The notes under the pieces were generated by a model that was given only the letters and a program-made list of their open reading frames with translations, was not told where the DNA came from and searched no databases. DNA of 64,000 bases from Kineosporia corallincola (lineage in GTDB: Bacteria > Actinomycetota > Actinomycetes > Actinomycetales > Kineosporiaceae): the NCBI RefSeq assembly GCF_018499875.1, contig NZ_JAHBAY010000003.1:186001-250000 (forward strand), in the 5' to 3' direction. Position 1 is the first letter of the stretch; each line of letters opens with the position of its first letter. The position numbers were made by a program, and so were the translations under genes. Shown here piece by piece: positions 29,112 through 37,837 of the stretch.

Positions 29112-29542
29112 GCGGGGCTCTCCTCGGTGATGGAGGTGGCGGGGATGGCGGGGGTCAGTACCGGGCCGGTGACCGCGTCGAGCCGGCCGGAGTCGAAGCA
29201 GGTGTGGTCGCCGGTGTGGCAGGCCGCGCCGACCTGGTCGACGGTGACGAGCAGGGCGTCGCCGTCGCAGTCCAGCGCCACGGACTTCACCCACTGCACG
29301 TGGCCGGAGGTGTCGCCCTTGCGCCAGTACTCCTGCCGGCTACGGCTCCAGAACGTGACGCGGCCGGTGGTGAGGGTGCGATGCAGGGCCTCGTCGTCCA
29401 TCCAGGCGATCATGAGCACCTCGCGGGTGTCCCACTGCTGGATGACGGCGCTGACCAGGCCGTCGGGGTTGCGCTTCAGCCGGGCCGCCAGCTCGGGCGC
29501 CAGCGGGGAGCCGGTCGAAGGATCTACGGGGGTCGCACTCAC
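29108..29542 (-). CDS. hisI: Phosphoribosyl-AMP cyclohydrolase
   Basis: 144 residues. It catalyses the third step of histidine synthesis, hydrolysing phosphoribosyl-AMP. The motifs [28 protein letters not shown] and the metal-binding segment [12 protein letters not shown] are intact. It is the monofunctional form; hisE is a separate gene at 39343. GTG start at 29542. It leads the his/trp transcript in this window and overlaps trpE. Confidence 0.96.
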   Translation of the reverse strand: MSATPVDPSTGSPLAPELAARLKRNPDGLVSAVIQQWDTREVLMIAWMDDEALHRTLTTGRVTFWSRSRQEYWRKGDTSGHVQWVKSVALDCDGDALLVTVDQVGAACHTGDHTCFDSGRLDAVTGPVLTPAIPATSITEESPA

Positions 29543-29682
29543 CCGGCCAATAGTGGCACCGACGGCGGTGCACCCGTGTCACCAGCCCCAAGGTTGCGAT
29601 TTGGTAGCGGTCGCACCGGTGCACAGAGGCTTCACATGTTGTTGACGTGCATGGAGGTGTCCGTTCACTGAATGATGGCCGG

Positions 29683-31050
29683 ATGCCCACCTTGCTGCAC
29701 ATCGGTGCCCCGAAGACGGGGACCACCGCCGTCCAGGCGTCCCTGGAAGATCTGAAGCACCGCACCGAGGGCGGGCTGGAGGCCTACGGTCTGAGCATGC
29801 CCGGCACCCCGCTGGAGCAGGCCCGGGCCGCGCTCGGCGTGCTCGGCCAGGGTGTGGGCTGGCAGGCCGCGGACCGGCCGAAGAGCGACAAGCACTGGCC
29901 CCGCCTGCTGGCCCAGGTGCAGGCCGCGCAGGGGCTGCGGTTCGTCTCCAGCGAGTACCTGTGCGAGGCCTCCGAGCCGATCGCCGGCAAGATCGTCGAG
30001 GATCTCGCGACCCTGGACGGGCCGGAGGGGCCCCGCGATGACGTGCACGTCGTGCTGACGCTGCGACCGCTGACCCGGATCATGCCCTCGGCCTGGCAGC
30101 AGTACCTGAAGAGCGGCCACCAGCTGCCCTACGAGCAGTGGTGCCGGGCGATGCTCGCCAGCCCTCCGAAAAAGGGTGTGACGCCCTCGTTCTGGCGCCG
30201 TCACGACCAGGCCGCGGTGCTGCGCCGCTGGGCCGCCGCGGTGGGGCCCGCCAACATCACCACCGTGGTGCTCGACCCGGCCGACCGGGGCCTGCTCATG
30301 CGCACCTTCGACGACCTGCTGAACCTGCCGGCCGGAACCCTGACCGGGGTGGCCGGGGGCCGGCAGAACCGGTCGATGTCCGCGGCCGAGAGCGAGCTGT
30401 TCCGCCGGCTCAACGTGCAGCTGCGCGACCGTGACTTCCCCTGGAAGGAGTACGCCAACCTGATCCGCTACGGCTCGATCCTGCGCACGGTCGAGCTGAT
30501 GCCCTCGGAGGGCGGCGCGGCGGTGCACACGCCGGACTGGGCCGTCGAGCGGGCGGTGGAGCTGGCCGGGTCGTACCGGGAGACGATCGACGAGCTGGCC
30601 GCGGCCGGGATGACCGTGATCGGCAAGCCGGACCTGCTCACCGAGGCCTATGCCGGTGCGCCGCACGACCTCCCGGCGCCGGACGTGGTGCCCGTGGACA
30701 CCGCGGTGGAGGCCATCCTCGGGGTGGTCTCCCGGGCCGGCACCGGCAACGCGTTCTTCCCGGACGAGGTCGAGCGGGGCATCGGCGAGCAGGAGGGCCT
30801 GCCCGGCTCGGCCCGCACGCCCAAGGAGATCACCCGGATCGAGGACCTGTCGGCCCGCGAGATCAGCGAGGTGCTGGCCGGGCGGGTACGCAAGGGCGTG
30901 CGGCGGCGCTACCGCAGTCAGCGCCGCCGCCTGGTGCGCATCGCCCGGCGCGGGCACCTCACCCCGCAGCAGAAGGTGGACGCCCTGGAGCCGCTGGACG
31001 ACGACCCGCGGGCCGCCGCGGCGAGCGACAGCCCGGACCAGTTCGGCTGA
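29683..31050 (+). CDS. Sulfotransferase-like protein
   Basis: 455 residues. The N-terminal strand-loop TLLHIGAPKTGTTAVQ is the 5'-phosphosulfate-binding loop of PAPS-dependent sulfotransferases, and VLTLRPLTRIMPSAWQQYLK fits the second (3'-phosphate) motif. The N-terminal 250 residues carry the fold; the remainder is more divergent and ends in a basic segment (RKGVRRRYRSQRRRLVR) and an acidic tail. The acceptor is unknown. There is no signal peptide, so it is cytoplasmic. I chose ATG 29683 because the motif follows at once. It stands alone, divergent from hisI and convergent with an ABC gene. Confidence 0.8.
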   Translation: MPTLLHIGAPKTGTTAVQASLEDLKHRTEGGLEAYGLSMPGTPLEQARAALGVLGQGVGWQAADRPKSDKHWPRLLAQVQAAQGLRFVSSEYLCEASEPIAGKIVEDLATLDGPEGPRDDVHVVLTLRPLTRIMPSAWQQYLKSGHQLPYEQWCRAMLASPPKKGVTPSFWRRHDQAAVLRRWAAAVGPANITTVVLDPADRGLLMRTFDDLLNLPAGTLTGVAGGRQNRSMSAAESELFRRLNVQLRDRDFPWKEYANLIRYGSILRTVELMPSEGGAAVHTPDWAVERAVELAGSYRETIDELAAAGMTVIGKPDLLTEAYAGAPHDLPAPDVVPVDTAVEAILGVVSRAGTGNAFFPDEVERGIGEQEGLPGSARTPKEITRIEDLSAREISEVLAGRVRKGVRRRYRSQRRRLVRIARRGHLTPQQKVDALEPLDDDPRAAAASDSPDQFG

Positions 31051-31077
31051 CCGGCCGGATCGGCTGATCCGGGCCGG
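31051..31077. terminator. Hairpin between convergent sulfotransferase and ABC genes
   Basis: CCGGCCGGATC and GATCCGGGCCGG pair with one bulge across a 4-nt loop. It starts directly after the sulfotransferase stop and ends 3 bp before the ABC gene's stop; TTT follows on the plus strand. It is a likely shared terminator. Confidence 0.7.
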
Positions 31078-31080
31078 GTT

Positions 31081-32985
31081 TCAGCTCTCCGTGCTGGGGC
31101 GCGAGGTCTGGCTGCGCCAGGACGCGTACATGCGCCGGTAGGGCTCGCAGCGCTGGAGCAGCTCGGCGTGCGGGCCGACGTCGGCCACCTCGCCCCGGTC
31201 GACCACGACGACCAGGTCGGCGGCCTCCGCCGTGCTGAGCCGGTGGGCGATGGTGACGGACGTGCGGCCGCGGGTGATGCCGTCGAGCGCGGCCTGGAGT
31301 TTCACCTCGGTGGCCGGGTCGACGGCCGACGTGGCCTCGTCGAGCACCAGCAGGTCAGGATCGGCCAGGTAGGCGCGGGCCAGGGCGAGCAGCTGCCGCT
31401 CCCCCGCCGACAGCGACTCGCCGCGCTGCCCGACCGGGGTGTCGAGCCCTCGCGGCAGGCCCCGCGCCCAGTCCAGCAGCCCGAGCTCGGCCAGCGCCTG
31501 CTCGACCTGCTCGCGGGTGGCGCCCTCACGCCCCCAGGCGATGTTGTCGGCCAGGCCGAGGTCGAACAGGAACCCTTCCTGCGGCACCATGACGATGCGC
31601 GAGCGCAGATTGGCGAAGCTGATCCGGCGCAGGTCCTCGCCGTCGATCAGCACCCGGCCCTCGGCCGGGTCCATCAGCCGGGTCAGCAGCTTGGCCAGAG
31701 TGGTCTTGCCCGAACCGGTTTCGCCGACCACCGCGACCCGGGCCCGCTCCGGGACGGTCAGCGTGACGTCGCGCAGCACCGGCTCACCGCCCGGGTAGGC
31801 GAAGGTGACGTGCTCGAAGCGCACCCCGATCGGGCCGCGCGGCAGGCTCACGCCGTTCTCGCCCGGATCGACGATGTCGGCCGGGGTGTCGAGCACACCG
31901 ATGACGCGCCGCCAGCCGGCCGCGGCGTTCTGGAGCTCGTTGAGCACCTCGGTGCCCATCTGCACCGGCGTGGTGAACAGCTGCACCAGGAACAGCACGG
32001 CCAGCAGCTCGCCCAGGGTGATGCCGCCGTCGATGCCGATGCGCAGGCCGACCACCACGACCGCGGCAATCACCAGGCCGGACATCAGCACCCCGCCGGT
32101 GAAGGACCCGGCCACCAGCCGCTGGGCCCGGGCGGCCGAGCGGCGGTGCTGCTCGATCGAGGTGTCGATGCGCTGCTGGGTGCGCGCCTGCACGGCGTAG
32201 GCGCGGATGGTGTCGGCGCCGACCACCGCCTCGGAGATCGCGCCGAGCATCTCGCCGACCCGCTCACGCACCGTGCCGTAGGCCACCGAGACCCGGCGCT
32301 GCAACGGCCGAAGGATCAGGAACACCGGCAGGAAACAGGCCCAGACCAGCAGGGTGAGCTGCCAGGAGTAGACCGCCATCACCACGGTGGCGATCAGCAG
32401 CTGCCCGGCCGACAGCACCAGCAGCAGCCCGCCCCACTGCACGAAGGTCGAGATGGTGTCGACGTCACTGGTGACCCGGGCCACCAGGGCGCCGCGCCGC
32501 TCACTGTTCTGGGTGAGCACCGACAGGTCGTGGATGTGCCGGAACGCCTTGACCCGCAACGTCGCCAGCCCGGCCTCGGTGGCCTGGAACAGCCGCACGT
32601 TGCTGACGTACGAGGCGGTGGCGGTGACGAGCAGGCCCAGCGCGGCCACCCCGACCAGCCGCAGCACCAGGCCGATGCGGACCCCGTCGTCGCCGGACAG
32701 CCCGGAGTCGGTGACCTGCTGCACGGTGATCGGCACCAGGATGCGCCCGCAGGTGGCGAGCAGGGCCAGGAACAGCGTGAGCCAGACGCCGCGCACCAGT
32801 TCGGGTGAGAGCTCCACGCCCCGGCGCAGCACCTGCCACGCGGTCATCCGGTTGCCGGCCAGACCGTGCCCGCCGGCCGGATCACCCTGCGCTCCGCCGG
32901 AATCCGGCGACCCGGTGCGCCCGGTGCCTTCGGTGGGGCCCGTGGGTTCTGCGGGCTCGGTGGCCTCCACAGCGGTCGCGCTCAT
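31081..32985 (-). CDS. ABC exporter half-transporter, canonical ATP site
   Basis: 634 residues with a fused membrane domain and ATPase (type IV exporter/MDR fold). A Pro/Thr/Glu-rich N-terminus of about 45 residues is followed by six spans. The ATPase has Walker A GETGSGKTT, Q-loop VPQEGFLFD, Walker B LLVLDEATSAVDP with the catalytic Glu, and H-loop IAHRLST. Its signature is LSAGERQ rather than LSGGQ. The ATG overlaps the stop of the upstream partner (ATGA), so the two half-transporters surely assemble together. The substrate is unknown; drugs, lipids and peptides are all possible. Confidence 0.92.
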   Translation of the reverse strand: MSATAVEATEPAEPTGPTEGTGRTGSPDSGGAQGDPAGGHGLAGNRMTAWQVLRRGVELSPELVRGVWLTLFLALLATCGRILVPITVQQVTDSGLSGDDGVRIGLVLRLVGVAALGLLVTATASYVSNVRLFQATEAGLATLRVKAFRHIHDLSVLTQNSERRGALVARVTSDVDTISTFVQWGGLLLVLSAGQLLIATVVMAVYSWQLTLLVWACFLPVFLILRPLQRRVSVAYGTVRERVGEMLGAISEAVVGADTIRAYAVQARTQQRIDTSIEQHRRSAARAQRLVAGSFTGGVLMSGLVIAAVVVVGLRIGIDGGITLGELLAVLFLVQLFTTPVQMGTEVLNELQNAAAGWRRVIGVLDTPADIVDPGENGVSLPRGPIGVRFEHVTFAYPGGEPVLRDVTLTVPERARVAVVGETGSGKTTLAKLLTRLMDPAEGRVLIDGEDLRRISFANLRSRIVMVPQEGFLFDLGLADNIAWGREGATREQVEQALAELGLLDWARGLPRGLDTPVGQRGESLSAGERQLLALARAYLADPDLLVLDEATSAVDPATEVKLQAALDGITRGRTSVTIAHRLSTAEAADLVVVVDRGEVADVGPHAELLQRCEPYRRMYASWRSQTSRPSTES

Positions 32986-34937
32986 CGCCGCGTCATCTCC
33001 GTCAGGTCGTTCTCGTCTTCCTCGTCGAGGCCCGCCGCCACCAGTCCGGCAGCGAGGTCGTCCGGGCGCTCCGGATCCTCGTCGTCGTGGTCGTAGGCCG
33101 TGACCAGCCGCCGGTAGCCGGCGCTGCGCGTCAGCAGTTCGGCATGGGTGCCGCGGTCGGCGATCCGGCCGTTCTCCAGGTAGGCCACCTCGTCGGCGAG
33201 CGCGATGGTGGCCCGCCGGTAGGCGATCACCACCACGGTCACGCCTGAGCCGCGACCTGAGCCGTGACCGGAGTCGTCACCTGAGTCATCGCCGGAGTCG
33301 TCACCGGTGTCATCGCCCGACAGGCCTCCCAGCCCGGCCAGGATCTCCGCCTCGATACGCGGGTCGATGGCCGACGTGGCGTCGTCGAGCACCAGCAGCC
33401 GGGGCCGCCGCACCAGAGCCCGGGCCAGGGCCAGACGCTGCCGCTGCCCGCCGGACAGGTCGGCCCCGCGCTCGCCGATCACCGTGTCCAGGCCGTGCGG
33501 AAGGTGTTTCACGAACCCGTCCGCCCGGGCCACACCGAGCGCCCGCCAGACGTCGTCGTCGCTGTAACGGGCATCGCCCAGGGTGATGTTGTCGCGCACC
33601 GTGTCGTTGAACACGAAGGTGCCCTGCGGCACCAGCGCGGCCAGCTCGGCCACACCCCCGGCACGCAGGTCGCGGGCGTCGTGGCCGTCCAGCCGGACCA
33701 CACCCTTGGCCGGGTCGACCAGCCGCACCAGCAGCGTGGCCAGTGTGGACTTGCCCGAGCCGGTGGGCCCGACCAGTGCCAGCGTGGTGCCGGGCCGCAC
33801 GGTCAGATCGACGTCGTGCAGCACCTCGTAGTGCTCGCCGGCCTCGTCGGTGTAGGCGTAGGCCACCTCTTCCAGCCCGACCGCGACCGCACCGCCGGCG
33901 GCCGGGGCCACCGAGCCATAGGGCATGGCGTCGGTCTCGGCCAGCACGGCGCTGGTGCGTTCCCAGCCGACCACGGTGCGCGGGATCTCGCCCAGCACCC
34001 AGCCCATCGAGCGCAGCGGGAACGCGACCAGGCTGAGCAGGTAGGCCACCTGCACCACGTCGCCGGTGTCGGCGTGGCCGCCGCGCACCCGCCAGGCGCC
34101 GACCGCGAGCACGCTCAGCGTGCCGAGCGTGGGGATGGCCTCCATCAGCGGGTCGAAGGCGGCGCGCAGCCGCCCGGCCCGCACGTTGGCGTGGCGCAGC
34201 CGGGCCGCGGTGACCGCGAACCGCTCGGTCTCGGACGCCTCCCGGCCCAGGCTCTTGACCACGGCCGCGGCCTCGAGGCTCTCGTGCGCGACGCTGGACA
34301 CCTCGCCGCGCTCGGCCTGCGCATGGGTGACCGCGGGCGACATGTAGCGCTGGTAGACGGCGTTCAGCACGACCACCCAGGGCAGCACCAGCAGCCCGAC
34401 CGCGCCGAGCACCGGGTCGGCCAGCACCATCGCCACCGAGGCGACGAGCAGCATGACCACCACACCGATCGCCATCGGCAGCGGTGCGAACACCTGCCAG
34501 GTGGCCTCGACGTCGGCGTTCGCGTTGGACAGCAGCACCCCGGCCGGGTGCCGGTGGTGCCACTCCAGGGGCAGCCGCAGGTACTGCCGGGTGAGCAGGC
34601 GGCGGTAGCGCGCCATCAGCCGGAACGAGGTGAGCCCGGCCGCCACCCGCCGGCCTACCACACCGACCGCGGTGAGCACCGCGACCCCGGCCAGGGCCAG
34701 GCCGGTCAGGGTGAGGTCACGCCCGCTGATGCCGCCCCGCTCGAACGCCGGGGCCAGCACCCGGTCGGTGACCCGGCCCAGCACCCAGCCACTGCCAGCC
34801 GTGCCCGCGCCGTACAGCGCCGACATCAGCACGGCGACCGAGAAGATCGCCGGCTCCTGCCGGATGCCGATGCCGATCACCCGGATCCCGCGCAGCAGCG
34901 TGCCCGGCCGTTTCTCACCCGCGTCCCGCTTCACCAC
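32982..34937 (-). CDS. ABC exporter half-transporter with degenerate ATP site
   Basis: 651 residues, same architecture as its partner. Walker A GPTGSGKST and signature LSGGQRQ are normal, but Walker B ends LLVLDDATSAIDP (Asp in place of the catalytic Glu) and the switch His is Tyr (VIAYRRAT). Between these lies an insertion of about 29 residues, rich in Asp-Asp-Ser-Gly repeats (33240-33312). Such asymmetry is typical of heterodimeric exporters. I chose the GTG at 34937, 6 nt after AGGAGGT; a TTG at 34955 would place that site inside the gene. Confidence 0.92.
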   Translation of the reverse strand: MVKRDAGEKRPGTLLRGIRVIGIGIRQEPAIFSVAVLMSALYGAGTAGSGWVLGRVTDRVLAPAFERGGISGRDLTLTGLALAGVAVLTAVGVVGRRVAAGLTSFRLMARYRRLLTRQYLRLPLEWHHRHPAGVLLSNANADVEATWQVFAPLPMAIGVVVMLLVASVAMVLADPVLGAVGLLVLPWVVVLNAVYQRYMSPAVTHAQAERGEVSSVAHESLEAAAVVKSLGREASETERFAVTAARLRHANVRAGRLRAAFDPLMEAIPTLGTLSVLAVGAWRVRGGHADTGDVVQVAYLLSLVAFPLRSMGWVLGEIPRTVVGWERTSAVLAETDAMPYGSVAPAAGGAVAVGLEEVAYAYTDEAGEHYEVLHDVDLTVRPGTTLALVGPTGSGKSTLATLLVRLVDPAKGVVRLDGHDARDLRAGGVAELAALVPQGTFVFNDTVRDNITLGDARYSDDDVWRALGVARADGFVKHLPHGLDTVIGERGADLSGGQRQRLALARALVRRPRLLVLDDATSAIDPRIEAEILAGLGGLSGDDTGDDSGDDSGDDSGHGSGRGSGVTVVVIAYRRATIALADEVAYLENGRIADRGTHAELLTRSAGYRRLVTAYDHDDEDPERPDDLAAGLVAAGLDEEDENDLTEMTRR

Positions 34938-35098
34938 GCGGGTACCTCCTGTCAACGCTCACGCAACGATCGCGGGCACACTTCCGCCCGATCCAGGAAT
35001 CTAGACGCCACCACCGACAGAATCGCGAACGCGCAACCGATCCCAATCGGGCCGAACGTCACGTCGTCGGTGATCGCCTCCTGTGTCAAGGTGAGCGC

Positions 35099-35734
35099 AT
35101 GCCCTCGCATTCCGCAGCGGAACGGCAGGCTCTCGCCGACGCCCTCACCGAGGCCGGTCCCGGCGCTCCGACCCTGTGTTCCGGCTGGACCACCACCGAC
35201 CTGGCCGCCCATCTCGTCCTCCGGGAGGGCCGCCCGCACGTGCGGCTGGCCGGAGGGATCGCCCCGCTGAAGAGCTGGGCCGCGCAGCAGGAGCAGGACC
35301 ACACCGCACGTCCCTACGCCGACCTGGTCGCCACCTTCCGCAACGGCCCGCCGCGGGTGTCACCGTTCGGGCTGCCGGGCGTGGACGAGCGGGCCAACCT
35401 GCTGGAGCACTTCGTGCACTGCGAGGACGTGCGCCGGGCGGTGCCGGACTGGCAGCCGCGCGAGCTGCCCGGCGAGCGGCAGGCGGCGTTCTGGAAGACG
35501 ATCAGCGGTGTCTTCGGCAAGCTGATGCTGCGCCGGGCCGACATGCCCGTCAGCCTCCAGGTGCCGGGCGGTCAGCCCACCGAGATGCGTAAGGGCGTCG
35601 GGGGCGTGGTGCTGACCGGCGAGCCGGGCGAGATCGCGATGTACCTGTTCGGCCGCAAGGACCACGCCCGGGTGCAGATCATCGGCTCCGAGGAGCAGGT
35701 CGCCCGGTTCCGCGCGGCCCCCATGCGCACCTGA
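35099..35734 (+). CDS. TIGR03085-family protein (maleylpyruvate isomerase/DinB-like fold)
   Basis: 211 residues. The start (MPSHSAAERQALADAL), LCSGWTTTDLAAHLVLREG with its likely metal-binding His, and LLEHFVHCEDVRRA match the actinobacterial TIGR03085 family, related to mycothiol-dependent maleylpyruvate isomerases. A C-terminal sterol-carrier-like region (GGVVLTGEPGEIAMYLFGR) follows. The reaction is unknown; a mycothiol-dependent role would be inference. It is divergent from the ABC pair and convergent with hisF. Confidence 0.85.
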   Translation: MPSHSAAERQALADALTEAGPGAPTLCSGWTTTDLAAHLVLREGRPHVRLAGGIAPLKSWAAQQEQDHTARPYADLVATFRNGPPRVSPFGLPGVDERANLLEHFVHCEDVRRAVPDWQPRELPGERQAAFWKTISGVFGKLMLRRADMPVSLQVPGGQPTEMRKGVGGVVLTGEPGEIAMYLFGRKDHARVQIIGSEEQVARFRAAPMRT

Positions 35735-35738
35735 CGAG

Positions 35739-35794
35739 CCTCCAATCATGGACGACGACCGCCGCGCGCGGTCGTCGTCGTCCATGATTGGAGG
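35739..35794. repeat. Palindrome copy 2 (GGACGACG family), 21-bp perfect stem
   Basis: The 21 bases at 35739-35759 are perfectly complementary to 35774-35794, with 14 GC-rich bases between. The core ATCATGGACGACG is shared with copy 1 at 4331. It fills the space between the ends of two convergent genes (stops at 35734 and 35799), so it probably acts as a bidirectional terminator, and it is also a dispersed repeat. Confidence 0.85.
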
Positions 35795-35798
35795 GGTG

Positions 35799-36569
35799 TC
35801 AGCGGACGGCGGTGCCCGCTGCCCGCAACGCGTCCTTCACGTCACCGATGGTCAGCTGGCCGAAGTGGAACACGCTGGCGGCCAGCACCGCGTCGGCACC
35901 GGCCGCGACGGCCGGCGGGAAGTGCTCCACCGCGCCGGCCCCGCCGCTGGCGATCAGCGGCACGCCCACCTCGTCGCGCACCAGACGCAGCAGCTCCAGG
36001 TCGAACCCGGCCTTGGTGCCGTCGGCGTCCATCGAGTTCAGCAGGATCTCGCCGGCGCCCAGCTCGGCGCCGCGCGCGGCCCAGTCGACCGCGTCGATGC
36101 CGGTGCCCTTGCGCCCGCCGTGCGTGGTCACCTCGAAACCGGAGGCCGTGTGCGTGCCCGGCGGGCAGCGCCGGGCGTCCACCGACAGCGTCAGCACCTG
36201 GGCGCCGAAGCGGTGCGCGACCTCGGCGATCAGCTCGGGCCGCTGGATCGCCGCGGTGTTCACGCCGACCTTGTCGGCCCCGGCGCGCAGCAGCCGGTCC
36301 ACGTCGTCGACCGAGCGCACGCCACCACCCACGGTGAGCGGAATGAAGACCTGCTCGGCGGTGCGGGACACCACGTCGTACATCGTCTCGCGCCCCGAGG
36401 ACGAGGCGGTGACGTCGAGGAAGGTCAGCTCGTCGGCGCCCTCCGCGTCGTAGCGGGCGGCGAGCTCGACCGGGTCACCGGCGTCTCTCAGGCCCTCGAA
36501 GTTGACGCCCTTGACGACGCGCCCGGCGTCGACGTCCAGGCAGGGGATGACTCGTACGGCAACCGGCAC
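35799..36569 (-). CDS. hisF: Imidazole glycerol phosphate synthase subunit HisF
   Basis: 256-residue TIM barrel that closes the imidazole ring, using ammonia channelled from HisH (not in the window). Catalytic Asp11-equivalent is in [11 protein letters not shown], and the second catalytic Asp in LNSMDADGT. Phosphate loops GGGVRS and ASGGAG are intact. The start is GTG at 36569, giving [12 protein letters not shown] as in relatives; the frame continues upstream through a divergent gene. Only 24 bp separate it from that gene. Confidence 0.96.
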   Translation of the reverse strand: MPVAVRVIPCLDVDAGRVVKGVNFEGLRDAGDPVELAARYDAEGADELTFLDVTASSSGRETMYDVVSRTAEQVFIPLTVGGGVRSVDDVDRLLRAGADKVGVNTAAIQRPELIAEVAHRFGAQVLTLSVDARRCPPGTHTASGFEVTTHGGRKGTGIDAVDWAARGAELGAGEILLNSMDADGTKAGFDLELLRLVRDEVGVPLIASGGAGAVEHFPPAVAAGADAVLAASVFHFGQLTIGDVKDALRAAGTAVR

Positions 36570-36593
36570 GGGCGACAGCGTAGTGTCCGCCGG

Positions 36594-37205
36594 GTGATCC
36601 CCGGCTCCCGGCTGTGGTCGCAGCAGGTCGCCGACCACGTGCTGCGACTGGCCGACCACGCCCGGGCACGGCGCCCGGCCGGCGCGGCCACCACGGTGCT
36701 GGCCGTCGACGGGCCCAGCGGGGCCGGCAAGTCGACGCTCGCCGACGAGCTGTTCACCGCCCTGGGCCCTGGTCTGGCCGCCCTGGTGCGGATGGAGGAT
36801 CTGTACCCCGGCTGGGACGGGCTCGAGGCCGCCACCGTCCGCCTGGCCACCGAGGTGCTGCCGCCGCTGCTGCGCGGCGAGCCGGCCCGGTACGCCCGCT
36901 GGGACTGGACCGCCGACCGCTACGGCCCGATTCAGGACCTTGTGCCCGTGAAAGAGGTGACCATTGCCGAGGGTGTCGGCGCGGGCGCCCTGCTGGCCGC
37001 CCCGATGGTGTCGGCGCTGATCGTCGTGGACGCCCCTGAACAGGTCAGACATGATCGTGCGATGGCCCGGGACGGGGAGGGCTATCGGCCCCACTGGCAA
37101 CGCTGGGCGGCCCAGGAACAACGCTATTTCCGCAGCGACGCACCGGCCGGCCGGGCAGACCTGCTGCTCCTTCCAGGTTCTGTCCAGGCTCGCGGTCTAC
37201 GCTGA
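36594..37205 (+). CDS. Uridine kinase-like P-loop protein
   Basis: 203 residues. Walker A is GPSGAGKST at about residues 40-48; [11 protein letters not shown] is the acidic substrate segment seen in uridine kinase-like proteins, and [13 protein letters not shown] resembles the nucleoside-binding part. [20 protein letters not shown] matches the lid/arginine region. It is probably a nucleoside or related small-molecule kinase; the substrate is not certain. The GTG start at 36594 is the only in-frame start ahead of the core. Divergent from hisF. Confidence 0.75.
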   Translation: MIPGSRLWSQQVADHVLRLADHARARRPAGAATTVLAVDGPSGAGKSTLADELFTALGPGLAALVRMEDLYPGWDGLEAATVRLATEVLPPLLRGEPARYARWDWTADRYGPIQDLVPVKEVTIAEGVGAGALLAAPMVSALIVVDAPEQVRHDRAMARDGEGYRPHWQRWAAQEQRYFRSDAPAGRADLLLLPGSVQARGLR

Positions 37206-37210
37206 CCCGC

Positions 37211-37810
37211 GTGTCCATGCGGGTCGAGAAATCTTCGGGGTTCCTGACGGACGGGCGACGACAGTGGGTCGGCCTGGTGCTGCGGCTGCTCGCCGGTGGG
37301 GTGTTCCTCTACACCGGCTGGGCCAAGCTCCAGGACATCGACGACACCATCCGCTCGGTGCGCAACTACCAGTTGCTGCCCGAGGCGGTCGTGCCCACGG
37401 TCGGCACCGCGCTGCCGGTGGTCGAGCTGATCGTCGGTGTGCTGCTGGTGGCCGGCGTGCTGACCAAGGTGGTCTCGGTGGTGACCGGGCTGATCAGCCT
37501 GGCGTTCTTCGTCGGCGTGGCCTCGGCCTGGGCGCGCGGCCTCCAGATCGAGTGCGGCTGCTTCGGCAACAGCGGGTTCACCAGCAACCCGGTGCCCGGA
37601 TACGTGCGTGAGCTGGTGCTGAACGGCGCGATCATGCTCGCCTGCGTGTGGTTGTTCCGCCGCGGTGCGGGCCGGTTCTCACTGGACACCGCGCTCGGGC
37701 TGACCGTGACCGACCCGGGCCCGGCCGCCGGTGACGCGGACCTCGCCGACATCGACGCGGACGAGATCGACGACCCCGAGGACACCCCGGCCGCCCCGCG
37801 GCAGACGTAG
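37211..37810 (+). CDS. MauE/DoxX-family redox membrane protein
   Basis: 199 residues, four hydrophobic spans. The first span region FLYTGWAKLQDI and the cysteine motif IECGCFGNSG between spans three and four are hallmarks of MauE-like proteins, which help form or maintain disulfide bonds in exported proteins. The tail is acidic. GTG at 37211 or ATG at 37217. It starts 5 bp after the kinase-like gene and 27 bp before the DsbA-like gene, with which it probably works, feeding or draining electrons. Confidence 0.87.
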   Translation: MSMRVEKSSGFLTDGRRQWVGLVLRLLAGGVFLYTGWAKLQDIDDTIRSVRNYQLLPEAVVPTVGTALPVVELIVGVLLVAGVLTKVVSVVTGLISLAFFVGVASAWARGLQIECGCFGNSGFTSNPVPGYVRELVLNGAIMLACVWLFRRGAGRFSLDTALGLTVTDPGPAAGDADLADIDADEIDDPEDTPAAPRQT

Positions 37811-37837
37811 ACAAGCGAGACGATCGGAGTCACAGAC

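Noticed and set aside
29111-29542. trp leader peptide/attenuator before trpE
   Set aside because: trpE overlaps hisI, so no leader region exists between them.
34938-35098. Small gene in the divergent spacer between the ABC pair and the TIGR03085 gene
   Set aside because: No frame with a ribosome site and plausible protein; it probably holds two promoters.
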